Part shown: piece after piece, positions 34,516-43,172 of the stretch
Layout of the letters: the number at the start of each line of letters is the position of its first letter
Position numbering within the stretch: position 1 is the stretch's first letter
Source of the DNA: Chloroflexota bacterium
GTDB taxonomy: Bacteria; Chloroflexota; Anaerolineae; Aggregatilineales; Phototrophicaceae
Length of the DNA stretch: 64,000 nt
Reading direction: 5' to 3'
NCBI GenBank assembly: GCA_020161935.1
Contig: JAIUNI010000002.1
Coordinates: forward strand, 310,001 to 374,000
The notes under the pieces: generated by a model
Seen by the model: the letters and a program-made list of their open reading frames with translations, nothing else
Told to the model about the DNA's origin: nothing
Databases searched by the model: none
Position numbers and translations under genes: made by a program

Positions 34516-34671
34516 CCGATGGCTCCACTTCCCCACCGGTGACGGCGCTGGCTTCGATACCCCTCTAAGAAGCCCGCGACCTCTCATTCGGGTTGACAAG
34601 TCCGGTGGGCGCGTTTGTACGGATAGCATTTGATGGGGGCGAATTCGCGGGTTCGCCTCCTTTACCTAATC

Positions 34672-34696
34672 AGGGGTTTGCCGACGGCAAGCCCCT
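34672..34696. repeat. GTAGGG-family palindrome (GGGGTTTGCC type)
   Basis: AGGGGTTTGCC - GAC - GGCAAGCCCCTACA. The same stem type recurs at 48511-48536 with CCGGCGG in the centre. Confidence 0.55.
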
Positions 34697-34705
34697 ACAT
34701 TTTTT

Positions 34706-34774
34706 GCCCTCACCCCTAGCCCCACGACGGTATGTTCGCAAAACACTCCACCGTCAGCCCTCAGGGCGAGGGGA
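34706..34774. repeat. CC/GG-flanked hairpin element, copy C
   Basis: GCCCTCACCCCTAGCCCCAC, inner stem GACGG / CCGTC, and TCAGCCCTCAGGGCGAGGGG. Relative to copies B and D both stem positions changed together (T-A to C-G), which keeps the pairing. With the palindrome at 34672 it accounts for the second half of the 300-bp gap; bases 34516-34670 show nothing I can name. Confidence 0.68.
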
Positions 34775-34815
34775 ACCAATCAAAGCAGCTTTGAGCAGAA
34801 GCGCAGCAATGTTAT

Positions 34816-35211
34816 TTACCTATTATCAGTGAGTACCGCGTCGGCTTCGATTTCGACGAGCATTTCCGGCGAGATGAAGGCTTTGACCTCGATCATGGCA
34901 GCGACGGGGCGAATGTCTTTGAAGAATTCCCCGTGGGCGCGACCGACGGCCTCTGAATGAGCACCATCCACGATATACATGCGGGTACGGACGACATCTC
35001 GCAGGCTGGCACCGGCACGCTGGAGGGCGGCTTCGATATTGTGGATGATCTGGACGGTTTGGGCGTAGGGATCACCCTCCCCAACAATTTTACCCTCGGC
35101 GTTGGTGGCGGTTGTTCCGGCGACGTAGATGAACGGGCCGACTTTCACGATCCGCGAGTAGCCGATGACTGGCTCGAAGGGCGAGTTCCCTGCAAAGTTT
35201 TGACGTTCCAT
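34816..35211 (-). CDS. RidA family protein
   Basis: A 131-residue YjgF/YER057c/UK114-type protein; RidA hydrolyses reactive enamine/imine intermediates released by PLP enzymes. Segments are VKVGPFIYVAGTTA, HNIEAALQRAGASLRDVVRTRMYIVD (Arg that binds the carboxylate) and IEVKAFISPEMLVEIEADA. The N-terminus (MERQNFAGNSPFEPVIGYSR) fits the Rid group rather than canonical RidA, so deaminase activity is uncertain. GGGA precedes the ATG. Confidence 0.88.
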   Translation of the reverse strand: MERQNFAGNSPFEPVIGYSRIVKVGPFIYVAGTTATNAEGKIVGEGDPYAQTVQIIHNIEAALQRAGASLRDVVRTRMYIVDGAHSEAVGRAHGEFFKDIRPVAAMIEVKAFISPEMLVEIEADAVLTDNR

Positions 35212-35264
35212 ACTATTCCCTTTTGAAACTCGATTTATGCAGGCGTATTATCCTATGTCTGGCA

Positions 35265-35395
35265 TTATTGGCAATCACAATGGCAATTATGTGGAAAATT
35301 TGGCGAAAATGAGGATTTTTCGGCGGATGGCTCGGTCAAAACTGCGGCAATTTTGGCAAAAAGCCTGCCGCCGCCAAGATTGCCAAATGGGGCAT
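35265..35395. repeat. dispersed ~120-bp repeat, copy 2
   Basis: Matches the reverse complement of 22975-23100, including TTTTTCGGCGG, GCGGCAATTTTGGC and GCCTGCCGCCGCCA. The rest of this gap, 35396-35618, is AT-rich with ACCACAAAGGCACAAAG and AACCGCCAAGTCGCCAAG motifs and no gene that I can support. Confidence 0.6.
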
Positions 35396-35618
35396 TTTAA
35401 GTTTCAAGTGGAAGACAAATACATTTACCACAAAGGCACAAAGAAAAGCGGAGTAAATACAGAGAAAGGCAAATACATTAATAACCGCCAAGTCGCCAAG
35501 AGAATACCGAGAAATACAAAGACAGAATTAAATACAGGGCAACACAAGAAATATTATAGCACAAAAATTCTGATGCGATGGTTCGAATTTTCAAACCTTT
35601 GTACCCAATTAATAGGGG

Positions 35619-36623
35619 TTAATCTGCTTGTAGTTTGGTAATTAGGTCTAATAGGAGTTGGTGGGGGTTGTCGACATCGTTGCGGTTGTAGAGCGCCACG
35701 CCCATCGTTTGTGTTTCGGGCAGGTAGAGGAGCGAGGCGGAAAAGCCTTGAATGCCGCCGTTGTGTCCTAAAAATGTGCCGAGGGTGCTTTCAACCATGA
35801 ACCAACCGAGGCCGACGGTATAGTGATAGGCTTTCTCGTTGGCTTCGGCGGAGAGGTGCGGTGTCCACCAGCGTTTGCGGTAATCGGCGTTCAAGATGCT
35901 GCTATCGAACCACGATTTGCGCCATGTGAGTAAATCACGGACGGTGGAGAGCAAGACTCCCGCGCTGAAGGTGTTGCTGATGTCGTAGAAGTGCTTATTG
36001 ATGAGTTGCCCTTCCACATAGGAATAGCCCTGTGCGCGGTGCGGGACAATGGCATCGTAGTCGTTGCCGCGAGTGGCGGTCATGCCGAGGGGTGTGAAGA
36101 TCAAGTCACGCAGGTAATCGGCGTAGGGCTGCTTGGTGACTGATTCGATGACCATGCCGAGCAGGTAATAGCCGGTGTTGTCGTAGCTGTGGCGCTGCCC
36201 CGGTGGGAAGTTCATGGGCAAGTCGCGCACCAAGTCCAGCACTTCGGCAGGGGATTTGCTGACGCGCTGGAGCGCCCAATAGCGATCCTGCGCGGTGTAG
36301 TTGGGGATGCCGGATTGGTGGGTGAGGCAGTGCTGAATAGTGACGGTGTGCCATGCTTCGGGCAGACCCTCAACATATCCTGCGACGGTATCGGCGAGGG
36401 CGAGCTGCCCTTCCTGCGCCAACCGCAGAACGGCCTGTGCGGTGAACAACTTGCTAACCGAGGCGATTTCAAAGACGCTGTCGGTGGTGACGGCAACCTG
36501 ATGTTCAAGGTTGGCGAGGCCGTAATAGCCTTCGTGGATGACGGTATCGCCGCGCTGGATGGCAAGCGCCAAGCCGGGGATATGGTGGTCAGTGATGAAC
36601 TGCTGGATGTAGGAGTCGAGCAT
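35619..36623 (-). CDS. serine hydrolase, class C beta-lactamase/DD-peptidase fold
   Basis: A 334-residue protein of the beta-lactamase-related family (PF00144). The nucleophile motif is SVSK (EIASVSKLF), the second motif YDN (SYDNTGYYLLG), and GHNGGIQGF takes the third (HxG) place. Such proteins are esterases, D-aminopeptidases or penicillin-binding proteins; no signal peptide is visible, so an intracellular hydrolase is likelier. ATG 36623 starts LDSYIQQFITDHHIPG; the TTG seven codons upstream is less likely. A divergent promoter lies 40 bp away. Confidence 0.85.
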   Translation of the reverse strand: MLDSYIQQFITDHHIPGLALAIQRGDTVIHEGYYGLANLEHQVAVTTDSVFEIASVSKLFTAQAVLRLAQEGQLALADTVAGYVEGLPEAWHTVTIQHCLTHQSGIPNYTAQDRYWALQRVSKSPAEVLDLVRDLPMNFPPGQRHSYDNTGYYLLGMVIESVTKQPYADYLRDLIFTPLGMTATRGNDYDAIVPHRAQGYSYVEGQLINKHFYDISNTFSAGVLLSTVRDLLTWRKSWFDSSILNADYRKRWWTPHLSAEANEKAYHYTVGLGWFMVESTLGTFLGHNGGIQGFSASLLYLPETQTMGVALYNRNDVDNPHQLLLDLITKLQAD

Positions 36624-36648
36624 CTGGCTCCATATACCTTTCAAAATA

Positions 36649-36678
36649 TTTACTTATCGAATTGAACTTCGTTATAAT
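36649..36678 (+). promoter_or_regulatory. promoter of the PIN-domain pair
   Basis: TTTACT (36649-36654), an 18-bp spacer, TATAAT (36673-36678), 33 bp before the first gene of the pair. Confidence 0.55.
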
Positions 36679-36711
36679 GAGTTTGTCGGTTAGAGACAGG
36701 TAGTAGAGCTT

Positions 36712-36975
36712 ATGACTGATCTACAAGAACTTTTTACGGCCATTGACGATCTTTCCCCAGATGATCTGGAACAAGTTTATCGCCGCATTATCCAACGACG
36801 GTCACCTGCCTATTGGCTCGTTCCGGGAAGCAATCTTAAAGCTATTCAAGACATCATGCGCCCTGTGTATGAACAAACTGCCTCGATGAGTGACGATGAA
36901 ATCGACACCGCAATTGATGAAGCTCTTGATGAGGTAAGGCGTGAGCGAAAATCCACTCCCCATCATCGTAATTGA
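36712..36975 (+). CDS. putative antitoxin upstream of PIN toxin
   Basis: An 87-residue acidic-then-basic protein (ELFTAIDDLSPDDLEQVYRRIIQRR ... DEIDTAIDEALDEVRRERK). I do not recognise a DNA-binding fold, but size, order and the 35-bp overlap with the PIN gene fit an antitoxin. The central WLVPGSNLKAIQDIM is unusual. Two helices separated by a short loop are the best guess. Confidence 0.6.
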   Translation: MTDLQELFTAIDDLSPDDLEQVYRRIIQRRSPAYWLVPGSNLKAIQDIMRPVYEQTASMSDDEIDTAIDEALDEVRRERKSTPHHRN

Positions 36976-37384
36976 TACCCAGCTCGTCCTGCGTGCCGCC
37001 CTCAATGAACGTTCTCTGCCTGCGAAACTCTTTTTCAATTATGGCGAACGCTATATTTTGGCTGTATCCCCGGGCATCCGCGCGGAAGTAGAAGATGTCC
37101 TCACCCGTCCTTCCATTCGAGCAAAATTCACCAGCATTACCGATGACACAGTCGCCCGTATATTGGCGGTACTCGATGCAGGCCAACAAGTTATCCCTGA
37201 AGAGGTTCCTTCTGTCTCACGTGATCCTAAAGATGACATTTTCTTAGCAACGGCTGTACTCGCCGAAGCACAATTTATCCTGACTGAGGATAAAGATTTG
37301 CTCGTATTAAACCCGTATCAAAACATTCGTATATTGAATGCGTTGGATTTCTTAAACGTGCTACAACCGGGTAATGTTGAATAA
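36941..37384 (+). CDS. PIN domain toxin-like ribonuclease
   Basis: A 147-residue PIN-domain protein of the PF13470/'putative toxin-antitoxin system toxin' group. Acidic residues expected for the metal site are visible: Asp in VIDTQLVLRA, Glu in AEVEDVL, DDIFLATAV and TEDKDLL. Such enzymes cut RNA with Mg2+. GTG start at 36941 has GAGG upstream and the gene overlaps its partner by 35 bp, so the two are co-translated. There is no evidence of mobility. Whether it is an active toxin is unknown. Confidence 0.82.
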   Translation: MSENPLPIIVIDTQLVLRAALNERSLPAKLFFNYGERYILAVSPGIRAEVEDVLTRPSIRAKFTSITDDTVARILAVLDAGQQVIPEEVPSVSRDPKDDIFLATAVLAEAQFILTEDKDLLVLNPYQNIRILNALDFLNVLQPGNVE

Positions 37385-37386
37385 CT

Positions 37387-37411
37387 AGAGAGCGACAATC
37401 AGTCGCTCTCT
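37387..37411. repeat. hairpin after the PIN gene (AGAGAGCGAC type)
   Basis: AGAGAGCGAC - AATCA - GTCGCTCTCT followed by AC: a ten-bp stem directly after the stop codon, and of the same general plan as the GTAGGG palindromes. A T-run is lacking, so terminator action is uncertain. Confidence 0.6.
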
Positions 37412-37442
37412 ACGAAGAAGATTTTCGCGTCTGATCGGAATC

Positions 37443-37500
37443 GGACAGCATATATGCTGTCCCTACACCATTCAATGCTGTAGGGAGCGACGCTGCCCGA
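37443..37500. repeat. paired-hairpin interspersed element, degenerate copy
   Basis: GGACAGCATATATGCTGTCCCTACA (37443-37467) and TGTAGGGAGCGACGCTGCCC (37479-37498), inward-facing with only 11 bp between. The second hairpin is decayed. Confidence 0.6.
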
Positions 37501-37506
37501 TTACGT

Positions 37507-39315
37507 CTAACTCGTGAGTTCGCCGAGTTTGTCGACGTAGCCCGCGAGGACTTCGAAGGTGGCTTCGACGGCGGCGGGCGTGGACATATCGACACCTGCC
37601 AGCTTGAGCGCGTCGACCGGATAGAGCGAACTGCCGCTGCTCAGGAACTTGACGTAGTTTTCCGCCGCGCCTGATTCACCCGCCTGAATGCGGCCCGCGA
37701 GTTCATGCGCTGCCGAGATGCCGGTGGCATATTGGAACACATAGTAGTTGGCGTAGAGGTGACCGAACTGCGCCCATGTGATACCGACACGATCACGGTC
37801 AACATGCATTTCGCTGCCATAGCCTTCGGTGAACAGGTCAGTCATCAGGCCGATGAGATCGCCTGCCGTGACCGCTTTACCATCCTCAATGCGCGTATGG
37901 ACTTCGAGTTCGAAACGTGCCAGCGTCGGCATGATGAAGAAGTAGCGGTGCAGGTTGCTCATGGCTTCTTCGATCAGCGCGATCTGGAAGTCGGCATCGC
38001 TGTTGACCTTGAACAGATGGGCGCGGGTCATGGCTTGATTGAAGTTCGAGGCGACTTCGGCGACGAACAGCGAGTAATCGCCATAGACATACGGCTGGTT
38101 TTTGCGCGAGAGGTAGGAGTGCATCGAGTGGCCGAGTTCGTGAGCAAGGGTGCTCATCGCGCCGAGGCTGTCGTCGAAGCTCATCATGATAAAGGGCATA
38201 GTGTCGTACGTGCCGTAGCTGAACGCACCGGCTGACTTGCCCTGCGACGGATAGACATCGACCCAACGGTCTTCAAGGCAGCCATTCCGCAGCGCGGCGA
38301 CGTAATCTTTACCGAGGGGTGCCATGCCTTCGGCGATCCATTGAACGGCCTGTTCGTAGCTGACGACGGGTGGCTTCTTGGAAATGGGTGCCCAGATGTC
38401 GTAGGGTTCGAGGGTTTCAACACCCAGCGCCTTGCGACGGATCGCCCAATACTTGTGCCACGTGGGGATGTTCTTGCGGAAGGTGTCGATCAGGTTGTGA
38501 AAGACTTCCTTCTGGATATTGTTCTGGAAGAGCGAGGCTTCCAGAGCTGTGCCATAGTTGCGGGCACGAGCATAGAACACATCACGCTTGACCGAGGCGA
38601 GGTAGTTGCTGGTGAGGGTGTTCTTGAGGCTAAGGTAGGTATCGGCGTAGTTTTCCCACGCCTGTTTACGCGCGTCACGGTCGCCGCCATCGAGGAAGGT
38701 GTCGATGGTACTCTGGGCGAGCGGCATCTCTTTGCCGTCAACCGTCACGGGTTTGAACTGCATATCGGCATCGGTGAGCATGTCGGCGGTGTTATCAGTT
38801 TGGCCGAAGGGTTCACCGGCCATCGCGAGCAGTTCTTCAACTTCCGGCGAACGGACGTGCTTTTGCTGGCGGAACAGGTCATCAAAGTACTGGGCGTACT
38901 GGCTGAGGCGGGATTCACTGGTCACCCACTGCTTCAGCTTGTCCTCGCCAATCGCCAAGATTTCGGGATTGGAGAAGGCGGTGGCTGCGCCAACACGGGC
39001 GTAGAGGCCGAACGCCTGACCGGTCATGCCGGTGGCTTCTTCGTCGCCGGTATCGACGGACTGCGACATGCGGGCGTAGAAGAACAGTTTGCTGACGCGG
39101 CGCACGAGCGAGGTTGAGAGTTCCAGCCAATCGGCCAGTTTGCCAGCGCTTTCGCCAAGCTGACCTTGAAACGGCGCGAGTTCCCCCAATGCCTCGCCAA
39201 CCGTTTTAAACTCGGCTTCCCATACGGCACGCGAGGGGAATACACTTTCCGCGTTCCACTTATATTGATCCGCAATCGTACTGCGTGCGGGAATCGTTTT
39301 CGGTTCCGCCATCAT
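37507..39315 (-). CDS. pepF: oligoendopeptidase F
   Basis: A 602-residue cytoplasmic M3B peptidase that cleaves 7-17-residue peptides. The motif AHELGHSMHSYL supplies two His and the catalytic Glu, and the third ligand is in EVASNFNQA. The N-terminal WNAESVFPSRAVWEAEF and the substrate-side GVTWAQFGHLYANYYVFQYATG are PepF hallmarks. AGGAG before the double ATG (39315/39312). It is the second M3 enzyme in the window. It may aid peptide recycling; no peptide transporter is adjacent. Confidence 0.92.
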   Translation of the reverse strand: MMAEPKTIPARSTIADQYKWNAESVFPSRAVWEAEFKTVGEALGELAPFQGQLGESAGKLADWLELSTSLVRRVSKLFFYARMSQSVDTGDEEATGMTGQAFGLYARVGAATAFSNPEILAIGEDKLKQWVTSESRLSQYAQYFDDLFRQQKHVRSPEVEELLAMAGEPFGQTDNTADMLTDADMQFKPVTVDGKEMPLAQSTIDTFLDGGDRDARKQAWENYADTYLSLKNTLTSNYLASVKRDVFYARARNYGTALEASLFQNNIQKEVFHNLIDTFRKNIPTWHKYWAIRRKALGVETLEPYDIWAPISKKPPVVSYEQAVQWIAEGMAPLGKDYVAALRNGCLEDRWVDVYPSQGKSAGAFSYGTYDTMPFIMMSFDDSLGAMSTLAHELGHSMHSYLSRKNQPYVYGDYSLFVAEVASNFNQAMTRAHLFKVNSDADFQIALIEEAMSNLHRYFFIMPTLARFELEVHTRIEDGKAVTAGDLIGLMTDLFTEGYGSEMHVDRDRVGITWAQFGHLYANYYVFQYATGISAAHELAGRIQAGESGAAENYVKFLSSGSSLYPVDALKLAGVDMSTPAAVEATFEVLAGYVDKLGELTS

Positions 39316-39534
39316 TCAACTCCTATCATCAATAATCGCAATTGTTCGGGGACATACTGCAATAAAAAGGGTACACCAATCATAATACGAAGGGCTGTGA
39401 GGAAGGGTTCAATTCTGCACTTGAACCCACGAGTAAAACCCCCACCCTAGCCCTCCCCCGCCCTAAAGGACTTCCTTCGGTCGCAAGCAAGGGAGGGAAC
39501 AAAAACAGTTCATTCCTGTGACGAACTACCTGGA

Positions 39535-39879
39535 TTATAAATCGTCGAGTTCACCGTTGTTGAGGGCGGACTCGAACGAGCGCCCGATGAGCAGGATGTG
39601 CTGCACCCACGTCGCGAGGTCATCTTCGGTCATATGGTCAAGCAGCGGTTCGATGACATCATCCGGCAGGCCGTTCAGAATTTCAGTCGATAAGCACGAC
39701 ATGGCTTGCTCGACCGAGTCACGGGATTCGGGCGGGTCGTTCGACATCAGCTTCTGAAACCAGCGCTCAATAATGGGGTGAACCTGTTCGCAGGAGGAAC
39801 CATAATCCAACTGCTGATTGGCAAGATCTTCGAATTCATCCAACCAATTCGGGTCATTTGGGGACTGCTGATCACTCAT
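39535..39879 (-). CDS. small acidic protein of unknown function
   Basis: A 114-residue, strongly acidic helical protein (MSDQQSPNDPNWLDEFEDL ... LDHMTEDDLATWVQHILLIG). GGAGGAG about ten bases before ATG 39879 supports the shorter start over one at 39927. No family is recognised, and it has no clear partner: pepF lies upstream on the same strand. Confidence 0.6.
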   Translation of the reverse strand: MSDQQSPNDPNWLDEFEDLANQQLDYGSSCEQVHPIIERWFQKLMSNDPPESRDSVEQAMSCLSTEILNGLPDDVIEPLLDHMTEDDLATWVQHILLIGRSFESALNNGELDDL

Positions 39880-40082
39880 AATGTCGGCGCTCCTCCACAG
39901 ACTAGCGATGGCACTACAAACCATCATCAGCGGTAATTAAAAGTGTACTCTACCCCGCCATAAATACAAGCAAACCAACCGGGTTACAGGCTGTTGGCTG
40001 GGGCGATTGGCTGTTACAATGGGTTCACAAATATCCTATCTACGGCGCATAAGTCTTATGCCCCTGAATGTGTTAGTGGTTG

Positions 40083-41087
40083 ATGAAAATTAACAAATGG
40101 TTCGCGGTAGGTTTCGGTATTGTCATTAGTCTGGTATTCCTCTGGTTCGCCTTCCGTAACCTGAATCCGGCTGAAGTTTGGGAACAAATTCAACAAGTGA
40201 ACGTCGGCTGGCTGATCGCGGGTGCGCTGGTGTATTTCATCGCCGTGACGATCATCTCGCTGCGCTGGCGCTTCCTGCTGCGCTCGACACAACCCGTACC
40301 GCTGACAACCCTCATTCCGCTGGTGCTGATCGGTTATATGGGCAACAACCTGTACCCCTTTCGCAGTGGTGAAATCCTGCGCGTGATCCTGCTCCAGCGG
40401 AACAGCGGCATTCCGGTGGCACGGGCGGCGACGACGGTGATTATCGAGCGGGTGTTTGACGGCTTGGTGATGCTGACGTTCATCGCCGTGTCGCTGCTGT
40501 TCGTGGATGTTCAGGTCACGCAAATCCGCAGCATCGCAATGGTGGCGACACCCATTTTCCTAACCGCAGTGGTGGTGTTTTTCGTCCTCGCGGCGCAACC
40601 GAACCTGCTGCGGCGTATCCTGCACATCATGGGGCGTATTCTGCCTAGTCGTATTCACACGATCATGACACGCCTCGCTGACGAGGTGATCGAGGGTTTT
40701 CAGGCACTCCGCAGTCCGGCTGACCTAGCAGGGGCGGTCATCTGCTCCTACGGCAGTTGGATGGTCGAAGCGGTGGTTTACTGGATGGTGTCGTTGGCCT
40801 TCGGGTTAGATGTCGGTTATCCGGTGATGCTGCTGACAGTGGGTGTGGTCAACCTTGCCGGTTTGATACCGGCTTCACCCGGTCAAATCGGTGTGTTCGA
40901 GTTCTTCGTGTCGCTGGTGCTGGTTGCCATGCTTGTACCGGAGGCGGAAGCCCATGCCTACGCGCTGGTGGTGCATGTGGTGATCTGGCTGCCGGTGACG
41001 CTGGCGGGTTTCGCCTTCCTCGTCCGGCAGGGATTGGGCTGGGGCGCAGTGACCCACGCCCGCGAACTGGAAAAGGCGGCGGGGTGA
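40083..41087 (+). CDS. lysylphosphatidylglycerol synthase-like/UPF0104 flippase-type membrane protein
   Basis: A 334-residue membrane protein with eight or nine helices. It carries the family pattern IGYMGNNLYPFRSGEILRVILLQR, ATTVIIERVFDGL and NLAGLIPASPGQIGVFEFF, which is the membrane part of the MprF/AglD family (PF03706). In MprF this part flips lipids; here the synthetase domain is missing, and the substrate is not known. Transport of a lipid-linked sugar is possible. ATG 40083 follows a TTG in frame; the ribosome site is weak. It ends just before a hairpin repeat. Confidence 0.85.
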   Translation: MKINKWFAVGFGIVISLVFLWFAFRNLNPAEVWEQIQQVNVGWLIAGALVYFIAVTIISLRWRFLLRSTQPVPLTTLIPLVLIGYMGNNLYPFRSGEILRVILLQRNSGIPVARAATTVIIERVFDGLVMLTFIAVSLLFVDVQVTQIRSIAMVATPIFLTAVVVFFVLAAQPNLLRRILHIMGRILPSRIHTIMTRLADEVIEGFQALRSPADLAGAVICSYGSWMVEAVVYWMVSLAFGLDVGYPVMLLTVGVVNLAGLIPASPGQIGVFEFFVSLVLVAMLVPEAEAHAYALVVHVVIWLPVTLAGFAFLVRQGLGWGAVTHARELEKAAG

Positions 41088-41094
41088 ATACACA

Positions 41095-41163
41095 CCTCAC
41101 CCCACGATGGTACGTTCGTAAGCTCACTCCACCATCAGCCCTCTCCATAAATGGCGAGGGGAG
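41095..41163. repeat. CC/GG-flanked hairpin element, copy D
   Basis: CCTCACCCCACGATGG ... CCACCATCAGCCCTC ... GGCGAGGGGAG, inner stem GATGGT / ACCATC. It sits between convergent genes, which suits a terminator-like role or neutral accumulation. Confidence 0.68.
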
Positions 41164-41193
41164 CAAATGCAATCACAACCCGTTACTGTGAAT

Positions 41194-42000
41194 TTATTCG
41201 CTGATGGCATTGATGTAACGGTCGGCGGAGCGTTTGACCGCGCCCTTGCCGTCACTTGTCACCACACGCCCAAATGCGTCATAAATCTGGTCAAAGGTGT
41301 AGGGTTCGACCGATTTGACGACGCGCTTGATCTTACGCGCCGGTAGCGGGATGTAATTCGGGAAGCTGTACATAAAGGTCACGTAACGCTGGTCACTGAC
41401 GACGAAGATGCTGTCGCCTGTCAGCAGCACCCCCTTCCCATCTGCGCCATCGCGCCAATGCAGAACGGCAGAGCCTTCAAAGTGACCACCACAGTTAATG
41501 AGGGTTAAGCCATCAGCAATTGAGCGCGTTTCACCTTCCCAAAACTCGATTACCGGATCAGGGCGGGTGACCCATTCTTCGTCATTTTTGTGGATATAAA
41601 TCGGGATACCGCCGAAGGCACGGCTCCACTCGACGATGGTGCTGTAGTAGTGCGGGTGCGAAAGGGCGATGGCGGATATACCACCGAGCGCCTCGATCTT
41701 CGCGACACTTTCGTGGTCGATCATACTGATGCAGTCCCACAAGACATTGCCATTGGGGGTTTGCACCAGATGGGCGCGGTTGCCGATGCCGAACTTGGGT
41801 TCGGTGACGATGCTGGTGAGGTTGGGGATCAGTGAGGTGAACACGTTCTGATGACCTTCACGCAGTTTATCGAGCAGAAGCCACTGCTGACCGTTCGCGC
41901 CGATATACTGGCGTTCGTCCTCACAAATGATGCAGTGTTCAGGTGGCCTTTGGCTAGCGGCGTACTGACAACCGCAGGTCGCGCACATATAGAATGTCAT
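41194..42000 (-). CDS. MBL-fold metallo-hydrolase with N-terminal zinc ribbon
   Basis: A 268-residue protein. CATC and CIIC (residues 6-9 and 23-26) form a rubredoxin/zinc-ribbon-like knuckle, followed by a metallo-beta-lactamase fold. The first metal motif is SHPHYYST, so HxH is present but the DH that follows in HxHxDH is replaced by YY. GGHFEGSAVLHW and LTGDSIFV give the later His and Asp. A single metal or altered chemistry is possible. GAGGA precedes the ATG. The gene lies 52 bp after moaA on the same strand and is probably in one transcript. The substrate is unknown. Confidence 0.8.
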   Translation of the reverse strand: MTFYMCATCGCQYAASQRPPEHCIICEDERQYIGANGQQWLLLDKLREGHQNVFTSLIPNLTSIVTEPKFGIGNRAHLVQTPNGNVLWDCISMIDHESVAKIEALGGISAIALSHPHYYSTIVEWSRAFGGIPIYIHKNDEEWVTRPDPVIEFWEGETRSIADGLTLINCGGHFEGSAVLHWRDGADGKGVLLTGDSIFVVSDQRYVTFMYSFPNYIPLPARKIKRVVKSVEPYTFDQIYDAFGRVVTSDGKGAVKRSADRYINAISE

Positions 42001-42052
42001 ATGCTATTCCTCAATTCGGTAAATGAGTTTCAGGATGGGGTTTATCACAGCT

Positions 42053-43072
42053 TCAGCCGCCGATGTGGTACATTTCGACCTTTTTAGCGCGGTCTTCGTC
42101 GGTTTGTTCGAAGCGAACCTCGCTGTAACGGTCGATGCGACTGCCCCACGTATCCCGGATAATCGCCTCAATTTCGTCGTCGGTCGCGCCGTCGCGGAGT
42201 GGTGCGCGGAGGTCGGTTCCCTGCGTGGCGAACAAGCAGGTGTAAAGGCTGCCTTCCGGTGAGAGGCGCATACGGGAACATGCACCGCAGAACGGCTTCG
42301 TCACCGAGGCGATCACACCAATTTCACCCGCGCCATCCTGATAACGGTAGCGGAGGGCGACTTCGCTCTGGTAATTGCGGCGTGTTTGGGTCAGCGGCAT
42401 GGCAGCATCAATACGGTCAACGATTTCCTGAGCAGGCACGACTTCATCCATGCGCCAGCCATTTTTGTTGCCGACATCCATATATTCGATGAAGCGCAGG
42501 ATATAACCTTTATCCTTCGCCCAACGCGCGAGGTCAACAATCGTGTGGTCATTCACGCCGCGCTGGACGACGCAGTTAATTTTGATGGGCTGCAAACCAG
42601 CCAGTTCGGCGGCAGCGATGCCATCCAACACTTTTTGGACGCTGGAACGGTTGCCATTCATGCGGCGGAACACGTCGTCATCGAGCGAATCGAGGCTGAC
42701 AGTGATGCGGTTTAGCCCTGCGTCTTTGAGCAGTTGGGCTTTCTTGGGGAGCAAGTAGCCATTGGTGGTCAGGGTGAGGTCATCCACGCCGTCAATCGGA
42801 CGAAGCATGGCGATCAGCGTTTCGAGTTCTTCGCGCACGAGCGGCTCGCCGCCGGTAATCCGCAGCTTAACCGCGCCGAGGCGTACAATAATCCCTGTGA
42901 GGCGGGTGATTTCCTCATACGTCAAGATTTCCGGTTTGGGCAAGAAGCGGTAATGCTCACCAAAGATTTCGGCGGGCATACAGTAGGCACAGCGGAAATT
43001 ACAGCGGTCGGTGACGGAGATCCGCAGGTCACGGAGGGGGCGGTTAAAGGTATCGCGAATGGCTTCTGCCAT
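42053..43072 (-). CDS. moaA: GTP 3',8-cyclase (molybdenum cofactor step 1)
   Basis: A 339-residue radical SAM enzyme which, with MoaC, turns GTP into the cyclic precursor of molybdopterin. Cluster 1 ligands are C24xxxC28xxC31 (RCNFRCAYC), cluster 2 is in KPFCGACSRMRLSPEGSLYTC, GGEPLVRE binds SAM, and the end is HIGG, the required double Gly. The start ATG is 43072. No moaC, moaE or other cofactor gene is within the window. A -10-like TATACT lies upstream near 43150 on its strand. Confidence 0.95.
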   Translation of the reverse strand: MAEAIRDTFNRPLRDLRISVTDRCNFRCAYCMPAEIFGEHYRFLPKPEILTYEEITRLTGIIVRLGAVKLRITGGEPLVREELETLIAMLRPIDGVDDLTLTTNGYLLPKKAQLLKDAGLNRITVSLDSLDDDVFRRMNGNRSSVQKVLDGIAAAELAGLQPIKINCVVQRGVNDHTIVDLARWAKDKGYILRFIEYMDVGNKNGWRMDEVVPAQEIVDRIDAAMPLTQTRRNYQSEVALRYRYQDGAGEIGVIASVTKPFCGACSRMRLSPEGSLYTCLFATQGTDLRAPLRDGATDDEIEAIIRDTWGSRIDRYSEVRFEQTDEDRAKKVEMYHIGG

Positions 43073-43172
43073 ATGAACAGTGCTTATCCTTCGAACAAGT
43101 TATCTAAGCGTTAGTGTATGCTAAATCAGCCACTATATCAACATAGTATAGTCGTGTTAGATAAGCATTACA

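Noticed and set aside
33706..34629. 307-residue minus-strand frame opposite the unknown 746-residue protein
   Set aside because: Rich in Arg/Val/His, as expected for the complement of a GC-rich gene; no start signals.
35581..35605. GGTTCGAATTTTC resembling a T-loop
   Set aside because: No partner stems for a tRNA cloverleaf within 90 bp.
37387..37500. tRNA or small structured RNA after the PIN gene
   Set aside because: Three separate palindromes without CCA arm, T-loop or anticodon stem; they match the repeat family.
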